64,000 nucleotides of DNA, taken from Pascua guehoae (lineage: Eukaryota > Basidiomycota > Tremellomycetes > Trichosporonales > Trichosporonaceae). This document shows, piece after piece, positions 43,344-54,770 of the stretch. Every line of letters starts with the position of its first letter. Position 1 is the stretch's first letter. The stretch is from contig BCJX01000015.1 of NCBI GenBank assembly GCA_001600415.1, forward strand, positions 499,382 through 563,381, written 5' to 3'. The notes under the pieces were generated by a model. That model did not search any database and was not told where the DNA came from. It saw only the letters and a list, made by a program, of their open reading frames with translations. Position numbers and translations under genes: made by a program.

Positions 43344-45991
43344 ATGCTGCGCACCTCGACCGCGCGGCTGCTCGCGACGTCTCTGGCGCCGCGGCGTGCG
43401 CTCTCCACGAGCCGGCCGGCGTACATTCGCATCAAGAAGCCCGAGGGCGCCGCGCCCCCCGCGCCTACGCCTACGCCCACGCCTACGCCGGCAGAGAAGC
43501 CGGCCGCTGTGCCCGAGGACGTAGTGGCGCCGCCGCCGTTTGAGCCCGAGGTGAGCCGGCCGTCTGGCGCGGCGACGACCGACTCTGCGTCTGCGGGTGT
43601 CGACGCGGGCAAGGCCGCAGACACGGACAGCACGGCCGTCCCGCCTTCCGAGCCGCCTGCGCCTGGCTCTTCCTCTACAGCATCAGCGGCGTCAGAACCA
43701 GCGGCAGCCGTGGACGAGATTCCCGACAAGCCCGACCTGTCCAAGCTGCCGTCGCTCGACATTGACCCCGAGGAGATGGTCAAGATTGAGCAGCCAAAGG
43801 ACGAGTCGGCGGGCGGCGCCGGGGGCAAGAAGCGCGGCCCCCGCCGTGCACCCCAGTACGAGTCGAGCTATGAGCGCAAGCGCAAATTCATGGCGCGGCT
43901 GGGTTTCGCCTCGCTCGCCATTGGCACGGTCGGCGCCGCATACTATGTCGGCAGCCAGGAGGACGCGTCCAAGCCCGGCGACGGCGACAAGTCGGCTTGG
44001 GAACGCTTCAAGGGCAACTTTACAGAGCTGAGCGACTACTTTTCAAAGCCCGCTTTCACCCAGCTCCTCCCAGACCCCCTGCCCCCGCCCCACCAGCGCC
44101 CGTACACCCTCCTCGTCGACCTCGAGGACATGCTCGTCCACTCCGAGTGGGACCGCCAGCACGGGTGGCGCACCGCAAAGCGCCCCGGTGTGGACTACTT
44201 CCTCGGCTATCTCAGCCAGTTTTACGAGATTGTCCTCTTTACGTCCCAGCCGTCTTATGTGAGTCCCCGAGAGTATGTGCTGTGGCCGCATCGAGCTCCA
44301 GAGAGCCTGCGCGGCATCGAGGCGGAGGGAGCCAGCTACTCCGTTGTTTTCAATGGAGAGGTTGAGTGCTCGAGTGCAATGGAGCCGTTGATTAGTTTTA
44401 CAGAATGGCACTGTCAACTGCTTCTGTAAATACAACGGAGCGGTAAACTACTGCAAACACACCGGAGCCACCAACTGCTCCATCGTGTGCAACCGAGCGG
44501 CCGACACCGCATGCCCGCCGCTACTCTGCCCATGGCCTACATGAGCGACCCGTCCCTCTCTCTCGCCCCCAACTAACACGCCCCAGACCGCCATCCCCGT
44601 CGCCGAAAAGCTCGACCCCCTCACGCTCTACCTTCCCTACAAGCTCTTCCGCGAGGCGACGCGCTACGAGGGCGGCCACGTCGTCAAGGACCTGTCGTTC
44701 CTCAACCGCGACCTGTCCAAGGTCGTCCTGCTCGACACCAAGAGCGAGCACGCGAGCCTCCAGCCCGACAATGCCATTATCATCAAGCCGTGGGATGGCA
44801 AGCGCGGCGACAAGGGTCTCATTGAGATGATCCCCTTCCTGGAGTGTGAGTGTTATTGGAGCCAAGTGTATGGGTTCGGGGAGCCGGGCACTCTGAGCAA
44901 GCGCTCATGGTAAAGCAAGATCTTCTTGCAAAGCGAGTCTTCTTGCAAAGCGAGTCTTCTTGCAAAGCGAGTCTTCTTGCAAAGCGAGTCTTCTTGCAAA
45001 GCAAGCTCTTTCACTTGAAATAATCACGCAGCGTCCCGGCAGCGTCCTTGAACGCCCACTGACCCCCAGCGATTGGCATCTACGCCCCCGCCGACGTCCG
45101 CCCCGTCCTCAAGCACTACGCGGGCAAGGACATTCCCCGCGAGTACGCCAAGAAGGAGGCCGAAATGAAGGCCGCCGCCATTGCCGACTGGGAAAAGACG
45201 CACCCCAACGCCAACGCCGGTGCCGGCTCGGGCTGGCTCTCGGGCGTGTTTGGCGGCTCGTCTGCAGCGGTGAGTGCTTGAGGCTCGGCAGCACGTGGTG
45301 TTTGCCCCTGCGTGTGACTACGGATGGCGCGTTGTGGTGGACACCGCCGTCTGTGGTTCTTGCCGTCTGTGGTCCTTGGGCTTCTACACACGCTTCGTCT
45401 TGATACCCTTGTGGATCAACGCTGACCCGCAGGCCCGCCCCCAGCAGCCCATGACGTACCTCGAGATCAAGCGCGCACAGGCGCAGCGTCTCTACGAGGA
45501 GGAGCAAAAGTACTACGACGAGCACCGCGAGGAGTTTTTGAGGTGAGTGTGTCCGGGACGAGGGCTACGGTCGGCGGTCCTCGGAGGGCGGGACCGTGAG
45601 GGCACGGCCGTGAGAGCGCAGCGTGAGGTGGGGTCGCTTGGAAGTGAAGGCCAAGAGCTCGTCTGCAGTTCAGTAGGAGGGGCACTTGGCATCAGGTGTC
45701 TGGCCCATGGTCACAGCCGGCTGTGCACCTCACGCTGCGTGGTATTCTCACCCACGCGGCCTGGCCGAGTCCCAGAACCGACCCTCGACCTCCCTCCACA
45801 ACTTCCACCGCATGCCGTATCGATCATTAACACGCAGGATGATCGAGGAGGACAAGCAGCGCCAGATGGCAGAGTACAAGGGCTCGCTCATGGGCATGTT
45901 TGGCGGCCCATCGTCCCCCGACGCCGCCGCGCAGGCCAACGCCGCCACCGACGCCGCCGCGGCCGCTGCCCCCGGCGCGCCCAAGCAGTAA
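43344..45991 (+). CDS. TIM50: Mitochondrial import inner membrane translocase subunit Tim50
   Basis: Receptor of the TIM23 complex that takes presequences from the TOM complex. Five exons (43344-44258, 44587-44845, 45070-45270, 45433-45542, 45838-45991). A mitochondrial presequence ([20 protein letters not shown]) is followed by a Pro/Ala/Ser-rich region, a single inner-membrane helix ([16 protein letters not shown]) and the FCP1/NIF-like domain: [64 protein letters not shown] and [12 protein letters not shown]. The phosphatase DxDx(T/V) motif is changed to DLEDM, as in inactive Tim50 proteins. The C-terminus is Ala-rich with charged helices ([20 protein letters not shown]). Intron 2 holds a 17-bp tandem repeat. 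Confidence 0.92.
44912..45004. repeat. 17-bp tandem repeat inside TIM50 intron 2
   Basis: Unit TCTTCTTGCAAAGCGAG repeats about five times nearly perfectly. Flanking half-units (AAAGCAAGATC, CAAGCTC) suggest decay at the ends. The whole array lies inside the intron. Confidence 0.92.
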
Positions 45992-46682
45992 GCGTGAGGC
46001 GTCACGAGCACGCGGCGCTCGGGCTTGGGATAAAGTCCCACGTGGCTCTGCGCATCTGTCCTTGCCAGCTTTGCTATATACTCCCACTGCAGACTGTCCT
46101 TGGAGCCAGTTACAAAATACTCTCACTCCCACCTCACCGGCATCTACCATCCGTAGCACATGCAGAACTCTGCTCTCAACCGCGGCGTGGCGGAGGGTGT
46201 GGATTGGTGTTAAGCACATGTCCTTTGAACACGTGTGGAGTTTGACAGTCCTTTGAAACAGGTAGAGTTCGGATCGAGCAGCAACTTGTGTTTGGCATAC
46301 TTCTCCCCGCGCCAGCTGAGATGCCTAAAGATGTATGGGCCGGGAGTCGATGTTATGACCCAGTGGGGCATGGGGCCCGAAGCTACCAGAGCTCGAAGCT
46401 ACGAGAGTACGCTCCCCAGCATTTGGCGCTACTGTCGCTCGCAGAATCTTGTCCACTGGAGCAGTCAATCCTCACTCCCTCGCTCTCAGGCCTTTACACA
46501 CCACACTCTACACACACCACACTCTACACACACCACGCTCTCAGGCTCTACACCACCCACTCGCAGGCTCTACACAATACCACCCCCAAAAAAACCCTTC
46601 ACTACACCCCCCTCAGACCCAGCGCACACACGCCCGCCCTCGGAGGGGATAATCAATGCCATGCACATGCTACACTACAGAC
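45992..46682. other. Convergent 3' region, TIM50 and uL16m
   Basis: 690 bp. It contains a tandem array with unit CACACACCACACTCTA (about 46494-46545). No gene recognised. Confidence 0.55.
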
Positions 46683-48660
46683 CTACGCGCTCGCCACACC
46701 CGCCGCGCCCGCCGCCGCTGCCGCCGCAGCCGCTGCGGCCGCATCCCTGGCCGCCTGGACCTCGGGCTTCGCCCTCCTGGGCGCGCTCACGCACCGCTGC
46801 GCCTGCGGGGGCTTTACGAGCTCGCTCCCCGTGATATTCCCGAGCCGCGGCGGCGTCGCCTTGTTGATAAACTCTGTCGCGACGGGGATCTTCACCTGGG
46901 CGAGCTTGAGTGCCTGGCGGGCGATTTCCTCGCGAATGCCCCCACCGGATACTTCGAATACGACGCGGCCGGCGGGGACGCGGCAGGCCCAGTACTCAAA
47001 TGTGCCCTTGCCTTTACCCATGCGCGTCTCGTTGCCCTTTACGCACACGGGCACGTCGGGGAAGACGCGGAGGTGGACCTCTGCGCCCTTGACGGGCTTG
47101 ATTTTGCGCTTGACTGCGACTTGGGCAGAGGTGAGCTGCGAGGCGGTCAGGCGGACGGCGGAGAGGAGGCGCAGGCCGAAGCCGTCGAATTGGAGCGTGG
47201 TGCCCTTGATGGAGCCGCCCTGGGGGTTAGTGGGGCCGGGGGGCGAAGGGGGGGGGGGGGGGGACGCTGGTAGTGGTAAAGTAGGGTCAAGGAGGGCGGG
47301 AGTGTGGAGTGGGTATGTGTGTGGGGATGCAAGCTGGAGGCGGCATACGAGCTGGAGGGTGGTACATGTCCGTCGGCAACGAGGGACACGAGCCATGGTG
47401 TTGGGCTGTAGTTGTCCACCGGCCTCAGGCAAGTGGCACGCAAGTGACAAGCAAGTGGCTAGCAAGTGGCAAGCGGGGCAAACAAGTGCCAAGCAAGCGG
47501 CAAGCAAGCTCCAAGCAAGTGGCAAGCAAGATCCAGGCAACAAGCCAGGCGCCAGGCCAGCATCTGGCAGGTGCAGAACAATGCCGACAAATGCAAGGCC
47601 GCCCCGGGAAGCTAATCAAGCACAAGACCAGCACCCGCAAGCGCAGGACAATGTCAGACAAACGCCAGGTCAGGCCAGGAAAGCACATGCCAAGCATAGT
47701 GCACAAGCAAGCACATGCCAAGCGCAGAGCACAAGCAAGCACATGCCAAGCGCCGAGCGCAGGCAAGCACATGCCAAGCACAGAGCACAAACAAGCACAT
47801 GCCAAGCGCAGAGCCCAAACAACCACATGTCAAGCACATGTCAAGCCCAAGGCGAGCACCACCCGCAAGCCGAATACCAGCCAAAGACCAGAGCCCCTCG
47901 CCAGAACCAACTCCGTTGCCGTGGCCCGTCTCCAACGACCAGGGACCAAGCCGCGGCAGACTCCGAGCCCGCTCACACCGCGAGGGTCACGACAACCCTC
48001 CTCCAGTCTCCAACGTCCCGAGCACGCCGATTACGCCGACCCCAACACGGCAACAAGTGCGTGGCTAGCCGAGGACCCAGTGTCGATGGATCAGGCAGTG
48101 TCCTTGGGCCCAGCGCGCTGGCTTGGATGAGACCAGACGGGCTGGTGTCGAGGCGGACAGCAAGCAAAGCCGGGGGGGCAAAGGAGCAGGAGTATACCCC
48201 AGCCGCATGGCAGGTTGTCCGCTCGCGTCGAGTTTGATGTCTGGACCGGCTCGTCCCTGCTCGCCCTCCAGCTCTCCACTCGTCGTCGTCGTCGTCCTCC
48301 TACTCCTCGTCCTCGTCCTCCTACCCTCCGTCCTCGTCCTCGTCCTCCTCCAGCTCTTATTCCTTCTTCACCTCCAGCTCCCTCTCCAGCTCCTGCCCCT
48401 GTTCCCCCTCCTTCCCTCCACCAAACCTCCCGAAGCGCGTAACTCACAATCGGCAGCTACGACGTCAGCACCCACCCACACCACACCCCCACCACGGGAC
48501 ATACACTAGGCTTGCCCTTCTGGCTCTTGCGGTACTTCCACTTGCGCGGCGCGAGCTGCGACCGGAACCGGACCTGGGACGCGGACGCGGTCGAGCTGGG
48601 TGCGCTGGCGGGGCGGAGGAGGGCGCCAAACGGGCGCAGGGAGAGGCCGAGGCCGAACAT
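46683..48660 (-). CDS. MRPL16: Mitochondrial large-ribosomal-subunit protein uL16m
   Basis: Nuclear-encoded ribosomal protein at the peptidyl-transferase entry site. Exon 1 (48660-48505) encodes a presequence plus [21 protein letters not shown] long 1285-nt intron (47220-48504; GTATGT...CACTAACCCCCAG) follows. Exon 2 (47219-46683) begins [19 protein letters not shown] and contains [20 protein letters not shown] and [12 protein letters not shown], diagnostic for uL16. The product is about 230 aa with an Ala-rich C-terminus. At the junction, family members usually have a few more residues (an RTG-type segment before GGS), so a tiny extra exon or shifted junction is possible. The intron holds a 28-bp minisatellite and a poly-C tract (sense strand) shortly before the branch site. 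Confidence 0.87.
47248..47263. repeat. 16-G tract (poly-C in the uL16m intron sense)
   Basis: Sits about 25 nt upstream of the CACTAACCCCCAG 3' splice region on the minus strand. Confidence 0.85.
47681..47835. repeat. 28-bp minisatellite in the uL16m intron, five units plus a partial
   Basis: Units start at 47681, 47709, 47737, 47765 and 47793, each exactly 28 bp, beginning AAGCACATGCCAAGC and ending CACAAGC or a close variant. A partial sixth starts at 47821. A looser AAGTGGCAAGC array precedes it (about 47425-47535). Confidence 0.93.
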
Positions 48661-49243
48661 CGCCGGGAAGTCGAGCGGGGCGGAGTGGGGAGGGAGGGGG
48701 GGGNNNNNNNNNNNNNNNNNNNNNNNNNNNNNNNNNNNNNNNNNNNNNNNNNNNNNNNNNNNNNNNNNNNNNNNNNNNNNNNNNNNNNNNNNNNNNNNNN
48801 NNNGGGGGGGGGGGGCTAGGCGACGACGATGGCGGCGGTGTCGATGGCGGCGGTGATGACGGCCTCGAGTGCTCGAGGTCGAGGATGGCCAACTTTCCAC
48901 GGTTGGTGCCTGAACACTGAACACGGGCAGTCTGCCTCGTTCGGCGATTGTCGGAGATATGGGGGCGGGGACTCTGAGGGCGGATGGGCGTGGCTGCTCG
49001 TTGGCTGGAGGGAGCGTGTCCCTGGCTGCTCCCGACTCGTCGCTGCAGCAGCGCTGTAGGCTGGCTGCTGGCTGGCTGGCTGGCTGCTGGCGTGCTGGCT
49101 GGGCCCTCTGGGTACACGCTGGGTGCTGGCTGTGGCTCTTTGCTGGCGGGTGTAATGCCTGCCTGCGGCCGAGCGTCGGGCCAAGCTCACCACCACTTCT
49201 CTCGGCGCATCTCACCTCGTCACCTCCTCCCAAAGCACCCAAA
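48661..49243. other. Head-to-head promoter region of uL16m and ATP synthase subunit k, with gap
   Basis: About 580 bp including a 100-N gap and a CTGG-rich simple repeat (about 49057-49110). Both flanking genes encode mitochondrial proteins. Confidence 0.6.
48704..48803. other. Assembly gap, 100 N, G-rich on both sides
   Basis: Exactly 100 N, with G8 before and G12 after. It lies in the divergent promoter. Confidence 0.98.
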
Positions 49244-49785
49244 ATGTCGTACAACATCGCCGGCCGGGCCATCAAGGTGAGCTGCGAGTAGCGAGGGTAC
49301 GCTGACAGTGCAGAACGAGTACATGTGAGTCGACGCGAGGAGAGGGGGGAGGGGGGAGGCGAGGGGGAGTCGAGGGATGACGGGTTTAGAAGGGGAGAGC
49401 GCAGAGGAGAGACGAGGCGGGACGAGGCGGGGGGGGCGGAGAAGGGGTCGGGACGGGCGAGGACGAGAGCGAGGACGAGGACGCGGACGAATGTTCTGCG
49501 ACGTCGCCGGCTCGACATTCGACATGCCTGATGCTCGGCGCTCGTCGTCGTCGTCGTCGTCGTCGTCGTTTCGGGCCCGCAGGCACCGCCTGCCTCGTTC
49601 AGTCTGCCCCGTTCAGTCTGCCTCGTCTTGCCGCGTCGACTCGGGTTGCACGGCATGCTCATCGAGCCTGTCGTCCTGCGTGCGCCGAGAACGACACCAA
49701 CGACACCCCTCCCCGCCCCGCCTCAATCCAACCCAACCAACCAACCACCCAACCAACACCAACACCTTCCCCTAACCTTCCGACG

Positions 49786-49818
<33 letters not shown>

Positions 49819-50418
49819 TTCTACCAACCCCACCCCACCGAACCCAACCTCCCCAACCCAATTTCCCACTAACCCCAGCGCCATTGGCACCATCCTCACG
49901 ACCATCGGCATTGCCGTTGCGGCCTCGGGCGGTGGCGAGAAGAAGGTGGCTGAGAAGCCCGCCCCCGTCGCCCAGGACACGTCGATCAACACTGGCAACA
50001 AGGACGAGGACGAGTTGTGAGTCTGCCCGAGCCGAGCAAAGCCGAGCCCAGCGAGGCGAGGCGAGGCGAGGCGAGCAGAGGTCCAGGGGTCATTCAAGCC
50101 GCGAGTGATAGTGATGCGGCAAAGCAAACTGCAGTGCGAGGCGGGTATGGAGCCGCCGAATACTCGCCCAGTCGTCTCTGCTCCGCGCCGAGTTGGGTTG
50201 CAAGTGTACGCGTAGACCGGGCTGTTTGAACGGACGCCTCGTACTCCACAGTACCGCTCCCATCAGCCTGCTGCCCTGCCACACGTGCTCGCTCGTCACC
50301 CTCCGCCCTACCCTGCCCTCGCTCGCTCCCTGCCCGCGACCGGACATTGCAGACTTGACTAACCCGCAGCATCCGCCAGTTTGTCGCCGAGGCCGAGAAG
50401 GAGTCCGCGGGCCACTAG
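49244..50418 (+). CDS. ATP19: Mitochondrial ATP synthase subunit k (Atp19), with an 11-nt microexon
   Basis: Small Fo-associated subunit at the dimer interface of the inner-membrane ATP synthase. Four exons: 49244-49276 (MSYNIAGRAIK), 49314-49324 (11 nt, NEY plus two bases), 49879-50016 (AIGTILTTIGIAVAASGGGE, later NTGNKDEDE) and 50370-50418 (IRQFVAEAEKESAGH). 231 coding nt give 76 aa. The pattern G-[KR]-x-[IV]...LAIGTL-like helix then NKDE(D/E)-x-FI matches yeast Atp19. Introns are 37, 554 and 353 nt, so they make up about 80% of the gene. Intron 2 carries C31 (49786-49816) and several low-complexity stretches. Confidence 0.85.
49786..49816 (+). repeat. 31-C homopolymer upstream of a splice acceptor
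   Basis: Located about 60 nt before CCCACTAACCCCAG in ATP19 intron 2. Confidence 0.9.
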
Positions 50419-51253
50419 GCTTAGCATGCACAATTGAAGCATTGGCGGGTGTCGTTTCTGTCTGGGCTTGGGATGATGTCAGTTGTGTTGATGGGTGTTG
50501 CAGACTGTGTCGAGGGCTACTGGGAGGTGACGTGATGGTCAAGGTGGAGCTGGAACTGGTCTGGCACCAAGCGCGGTCTCGTCTTGCACTCGAGCTGGGG
50601 GGTCCGAGGTTGGACTAGCACTGGGGCGACATTTTACAGCCTGCACAGGTGCTGGAGCTTGGAAAGCACTCACGCGTACCGCTTCATGATTGTTACGTTC
50701 AAATTATATCAGACTCCGGTGTGGCGGTTTGGCCACGTCAGCCATTAGAAACCAAGCCATCGAGACATAATCACGGCAATGGCTCAGTAGACGAGAACAG
50801 ACTCTAGAAGGAGAGGTACAGGGCCAACGGGCAGCTTGGTCTGAGGAGAGGGTGAAGACGGCCATCGAGTACGTGGGGTCGGACCACGGCGCTCGTGGCC
50901 TCACCGTCCTTGATGGCCTTCTTCTCCCTTTCCTCAAACGCTGCCGCCTCTTCGCCCTGTACCCCTGCTTTTGGAGGCTGACTTCTCCATCTACAGTCGT
51001 ATGGCCGCAGCAACACGCGCCACGGGTCGTACTGATCAACATGGCATGGACAACGTTCTACCAACAAACAGTTTATGAGCTTTCTCTACAATGGCGATTT
51101 ACTTCTCCCGCGCCCGTCGACCTGGACTGTAGTCTGGCCCTGGCACGGACGCAGGCTGTGGCGCTTGGTGTGGCTCTTGGGTTCTAGCCCCAGCTCTGCC
51201 CCCAGCCTTCTCTGGCCCCGTCTCCTGCCCAGACGTTCCCCCCCCCCCCCAGG
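50419..51253. other. Convergent region, ATP19 and DCAF11-like gene
   Basis: About 830 bp, no gene recognised. A C13 tract (51238-51250) directly abuts the DCAF11-like stop codon. Confidence 0.5.
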
Positions 51254-52390
51254 CTACCACCGGGCCGGCCTCGACTCCTCCTCCCTCGCGGCCTTCTCAA
51301 CCCAGTCCTCGAGCATCCTCAGCCCCCCCTTTCCGAGCCCCTTCCACTCGTGCCGCGCGACACTGCCCCCATTCCGCCGCTGCCCCTCGACCTCCCAGCA
51401 CGTGCTCATGAGCGTCGGCTCGTACCCGTGCCACGCGACGTCGCGCACCGTCCACCCGCGCCCGTACCCCTCAAACGCGTCGGCGCCGAGGGCGGCGCGG
51501 CGCGGGGGTTCGGGTCCCGACGGGTCGGTATACTTGCCCGTCCGCCGGTCGTGGAGCGGGAGCGACTCGGCGCGGTTGAGCACCTGCACGACGCGCCCGT
51601 CCAGCGACCAGATGTGGATCAGCCCGTCGGCCGAGCCAGAGTAGATGTATGCCTGGCCTGTTGACTCGGGGGGCGAAAAGTGGCACCGGATCAGGGTGCG
51701 TAGGACGCTGTGTCCGCGGTACGTCATGACGCTGCAGTCGCGCGGATGGGCGAGGCGGCGTGGGGGGGCGTACCGGTCCGTCCGGTCTGGGTGTTAGTTG
51801 GGTTCGGGGGTGGGGGGGCAGCAGAAATGAGGGAAGCACGGTCGATCAACTGGGGCAGGAACTACTCGTGATGCGTCGACGGGGCGGGAGGGAGGGTGGG
51901 GGGGGTGAGAAGCACCCCTGATAGACCGACAGCGTGCGCCAGCGTAGACAGAGCACGCTGGGTCAACACTCGATGGGTCAACAGTGGATGCCCACGTTGC
52001 CCCATCCCCGTGGGATGCAGGACTGAGCTTGCAAGATGCCAGAATCCCAAGCCAGGGTTGGCAACCCGTATCGCTCCAACAGGCCACCGTAGATGAATAG
52101 CAAAAGTAAACATTGCTCCAGGACAGCCTCCAGCCGCTCCAACGACACCAGACTGGTTGACAACCCGCACCAGGTCAATAGCCCACCACAGATGAACAGA
52201 AGAAGCAACCATTGTCCCAATCCCGACCGCGTGCAGCCTATTCCAACAACGCCATAATGGGTTGACAGCCCGCAGGCCAAATCCCCCATCTCAACTACCG
52301 GCCACCTCCTAACGTGCCGCCATGTCCACCCCAATAAAACCGGCCCACACCCCAACACCAAACCCGCGCACACCCAACACCAGAACCCAG

Positions 52391-52424
<34 letters not shown>

Positions 52425-54551
52425 CACGCCCACGCTCACTCACAATCAAAGTGTCCCCGCCGTGAATCCTTCTGGCCAAACTTTGCGACCGCATCCGGCT
52501 CATCCGTAAACTCGCTCCACGCGCGCATCTTGCGCAGGTCGTACAGCCGCGCCGCCTGGTCCTTCGAGTTGACAACCACATACCGCCCATCGCCCTTGGG
52601 GGCCGTGTACGTAATGCCCTCTGTGGCGCCGACAAGGACGCCCGACGGCGTGCTGCTCGAGAGCGACCGGCGGTCCCAGACTTTAACGTACCCGTCGTCG
52701 CTGCCCGAGACGAGAATGTTGGTCGAGCTCTGGTCGGCAAAGCACACGGCGTTGACGTCGTCGTTGTGCGCGGCGACCGTCAGCGTCGGCCGGTCGGCGG
52801 CAATGTCGTAGACCATAATGTTGCCAGAGGACGCGCCCGCGACGACTTCCTTGCCGTCTGCCGAGAAGCGGATGCTCCAGATCTGGTGTCAGTGGCGAGC
52901 GGCGGGCGGCGAGCGAAGCGAGGCGTTCGCCGTACACGATGGTGGAGCGGGTATACCCTGTAGTAACTCTGTCTACAGACCGTGATGAGAAAGCCTCTCT
53001 CCACGCCCATATGCCCACACGCCCACACGCCACACTCTACTCTACTCACCCCAAACGCGTCGCTGCCAATAAAGCCGCCATCGCGACGTCCGTAGTGCGC
53101 AGCAAAGTCGAGCATGTGGTGTTCCTCGTCGTGTCGGGCGGTATTGAGCATGTGGACGCGGGGCGTGATGGACGAGTAGATCATGCGCTCTCCCGGGCGG
53201 TCGGCGTCGGCGTCGGTAATGGTCCACTGGCCCATGACGCCGCGGACGGATTTAATCTTGCGCATGCTCGCGTCCTCTGCGAAGCCCGTCGAGCGCCCAT
53301 ACCGGCCCGTGAGGTATCCGTACGCGGCATCGTCGTCGCTCTCGTCGTCTTCAAAGCCGTCGTCGTCGTCAAAGTCGTCGTCGTCGTTGGCGTACCGGGC
53401 CCCGGGGCCGCGGGGGGCCCTGGCGCTCGCGGGCGGGGCGCGGCGGGGCACCTTGGGCTGCGTCGTAGAGTACAGGTGGAGTGTAAAGTGCTGCGTGGCG
53501 GCGTCTACATCGGCCCAGCGGTTGACGCGGAGCGCCGTGTCAGTGCTATAAGCGGCCGCGCCCATGGGGTGCACTTACAAAAGACGCCATAGTCGGGCCC
53601 GCAAAACTGGCCCACGTACGGCACAGACGGGTAGAGCGCGACGACGGTGCCGGCCGTATTGGGGATGCGCGGGGAGCGGTCTCGGATGTCGACGTGCATG
53701 GCCGGTGTCACGTACGTGTACTTTCCGCTCCGCCACGCGTGCCGCTCGCTTGGGCGGAGGCGCTTGGGCGCGCGCGCGTGCGTGTCGGCATCGCAGCCGG
53801 TCTCGGGCTCGGGCTCGGGCTCGGCATATCGCTGTTGCCCGTCGTAGCTACTCCCAAACATCCCGCCGAGCCACCCGCTCGCCTCGCTCCTCCCCTCGTC
53901 CCTCGCCCGGCTCCTCCGCCCCTGCCCCTGTACGGGAGATGCAGACTTGGATTTTGACTTGTGCCTGCGCCGCTTCCCCCACGCCGGACCCACGGCCGCC
54001 CACGGCCCGACCGGCCCAAACTCGCCGCTACGGAGGAGCGCCACGCCCGCCGCGTGCGGCTCGGTCTGGGGCGTCCACCACCTGCGCCGCCGGCGCTCGG
54101 CCGCGCGCTCGGCGGGCGTCGCGCGCGGGCGCGTAAACACCCCGCCTACAGATGTGCCCAGGAGGTGGGAGAGGAGGGCCATGCGCGGGCTCCCCGGCTG
54201 CTCGAGCAGGCGCATTATCTGGTCGCTCGTGATGGCGTGCGGGTCCGTCGGATCCACGTCCGACTCGTCGTCGTCGTCGTCGTCCATACGCCCGCCAGTG
54301 AGGATGTACCGAATGCCCCCGCCGCCATCCTCGTCCTCGTCCTCGTCTTCGTACTCGTCCTCGTCCTCGTCGGGCATGTACTCGCCATCGTCGTCGTCGT
54401 CCACGGCGTCCAGGGCCGTATAGTACGACTCGTCCAGCATGTCCACGATCGCATCGTCGTCCTCGAACGGATAGTCATATTGCGCATCGTCGTCCCCGTC
54501 GTCGTCCATCCCCACCAACGCGTCGTCGTCCCAGATGTCTCGGTCGCTCAT
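51254..54551 (-). CDS. WD40-repeat protein, DCAF11/LEC14B-like
   Basis: Probable substrate receptor of CUL4-DDB1 ubiquitin ligase. Four exons. Exon 1 (54551-53579) has a very acidic N-terminus (runs of Asp/Glu within the first 95 residues), then a disordered region and the first blade (VDIRDRSPRIPN, TVVALYPS). A 74-nt intron (53505-53578) joins DYGVFYAATQHFTLHLYSTT. Exon 2 carries RKIKSVRGVMGQWTITDADA, and exon 3 FSADGKEVVAGASSGNIMVY, HNDDVNAVCFADQSS and VKVWDRRSL. Exon 4 has VMTYRGHSVLRTLIRCHFSP and YIYSGSADGLIHIWSLDGR, ending in VRDVAWHGYEPTLMSTCWE. The block order and the GHSVLRTLIRCHFSP signature fit DCAF11. The intron between exons 3 and 4 contains C29 (52393-52421; poly-G in sense). Confidence 0.85.
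52393..52421. repeat. 29-C tract (poly-G after a splice donor in sense)
   Basis: On the minus strand the tract follows the donor GTGAGTGAGC of the DCAF11-like intron by about 15 nt. Confidence 0.9.
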
Positions 54552-54770
54552 GGTTGATTGTGCAGGTGGACAGGATAGTGTGGCACCCGTTGGCCGCCGG
54601 GGTTTATTACGCCATCGGCATGTGAGCCACCTCCACCTGCCTCCACCCGCAGCCACATCGGCCGGCACCGAGCACCGAGGACCAGCCAAGTAGAGCCAGG
54701 CACGGCCTGGTGCACCGTCGGATGTCGCTCGTTGAAGACCCCATTTACGAGCATCACCAACTAGTTCTCT

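Noticed and set aside
46288..48237. A 649-codon open frame on the plus strand across the uL16m locus
   Set aside because: It is antisense to the uL16m exon and runs through the 28-bp minisatellite. It exists because the GC-rich repeats lack stops; the composition is not protein-like.
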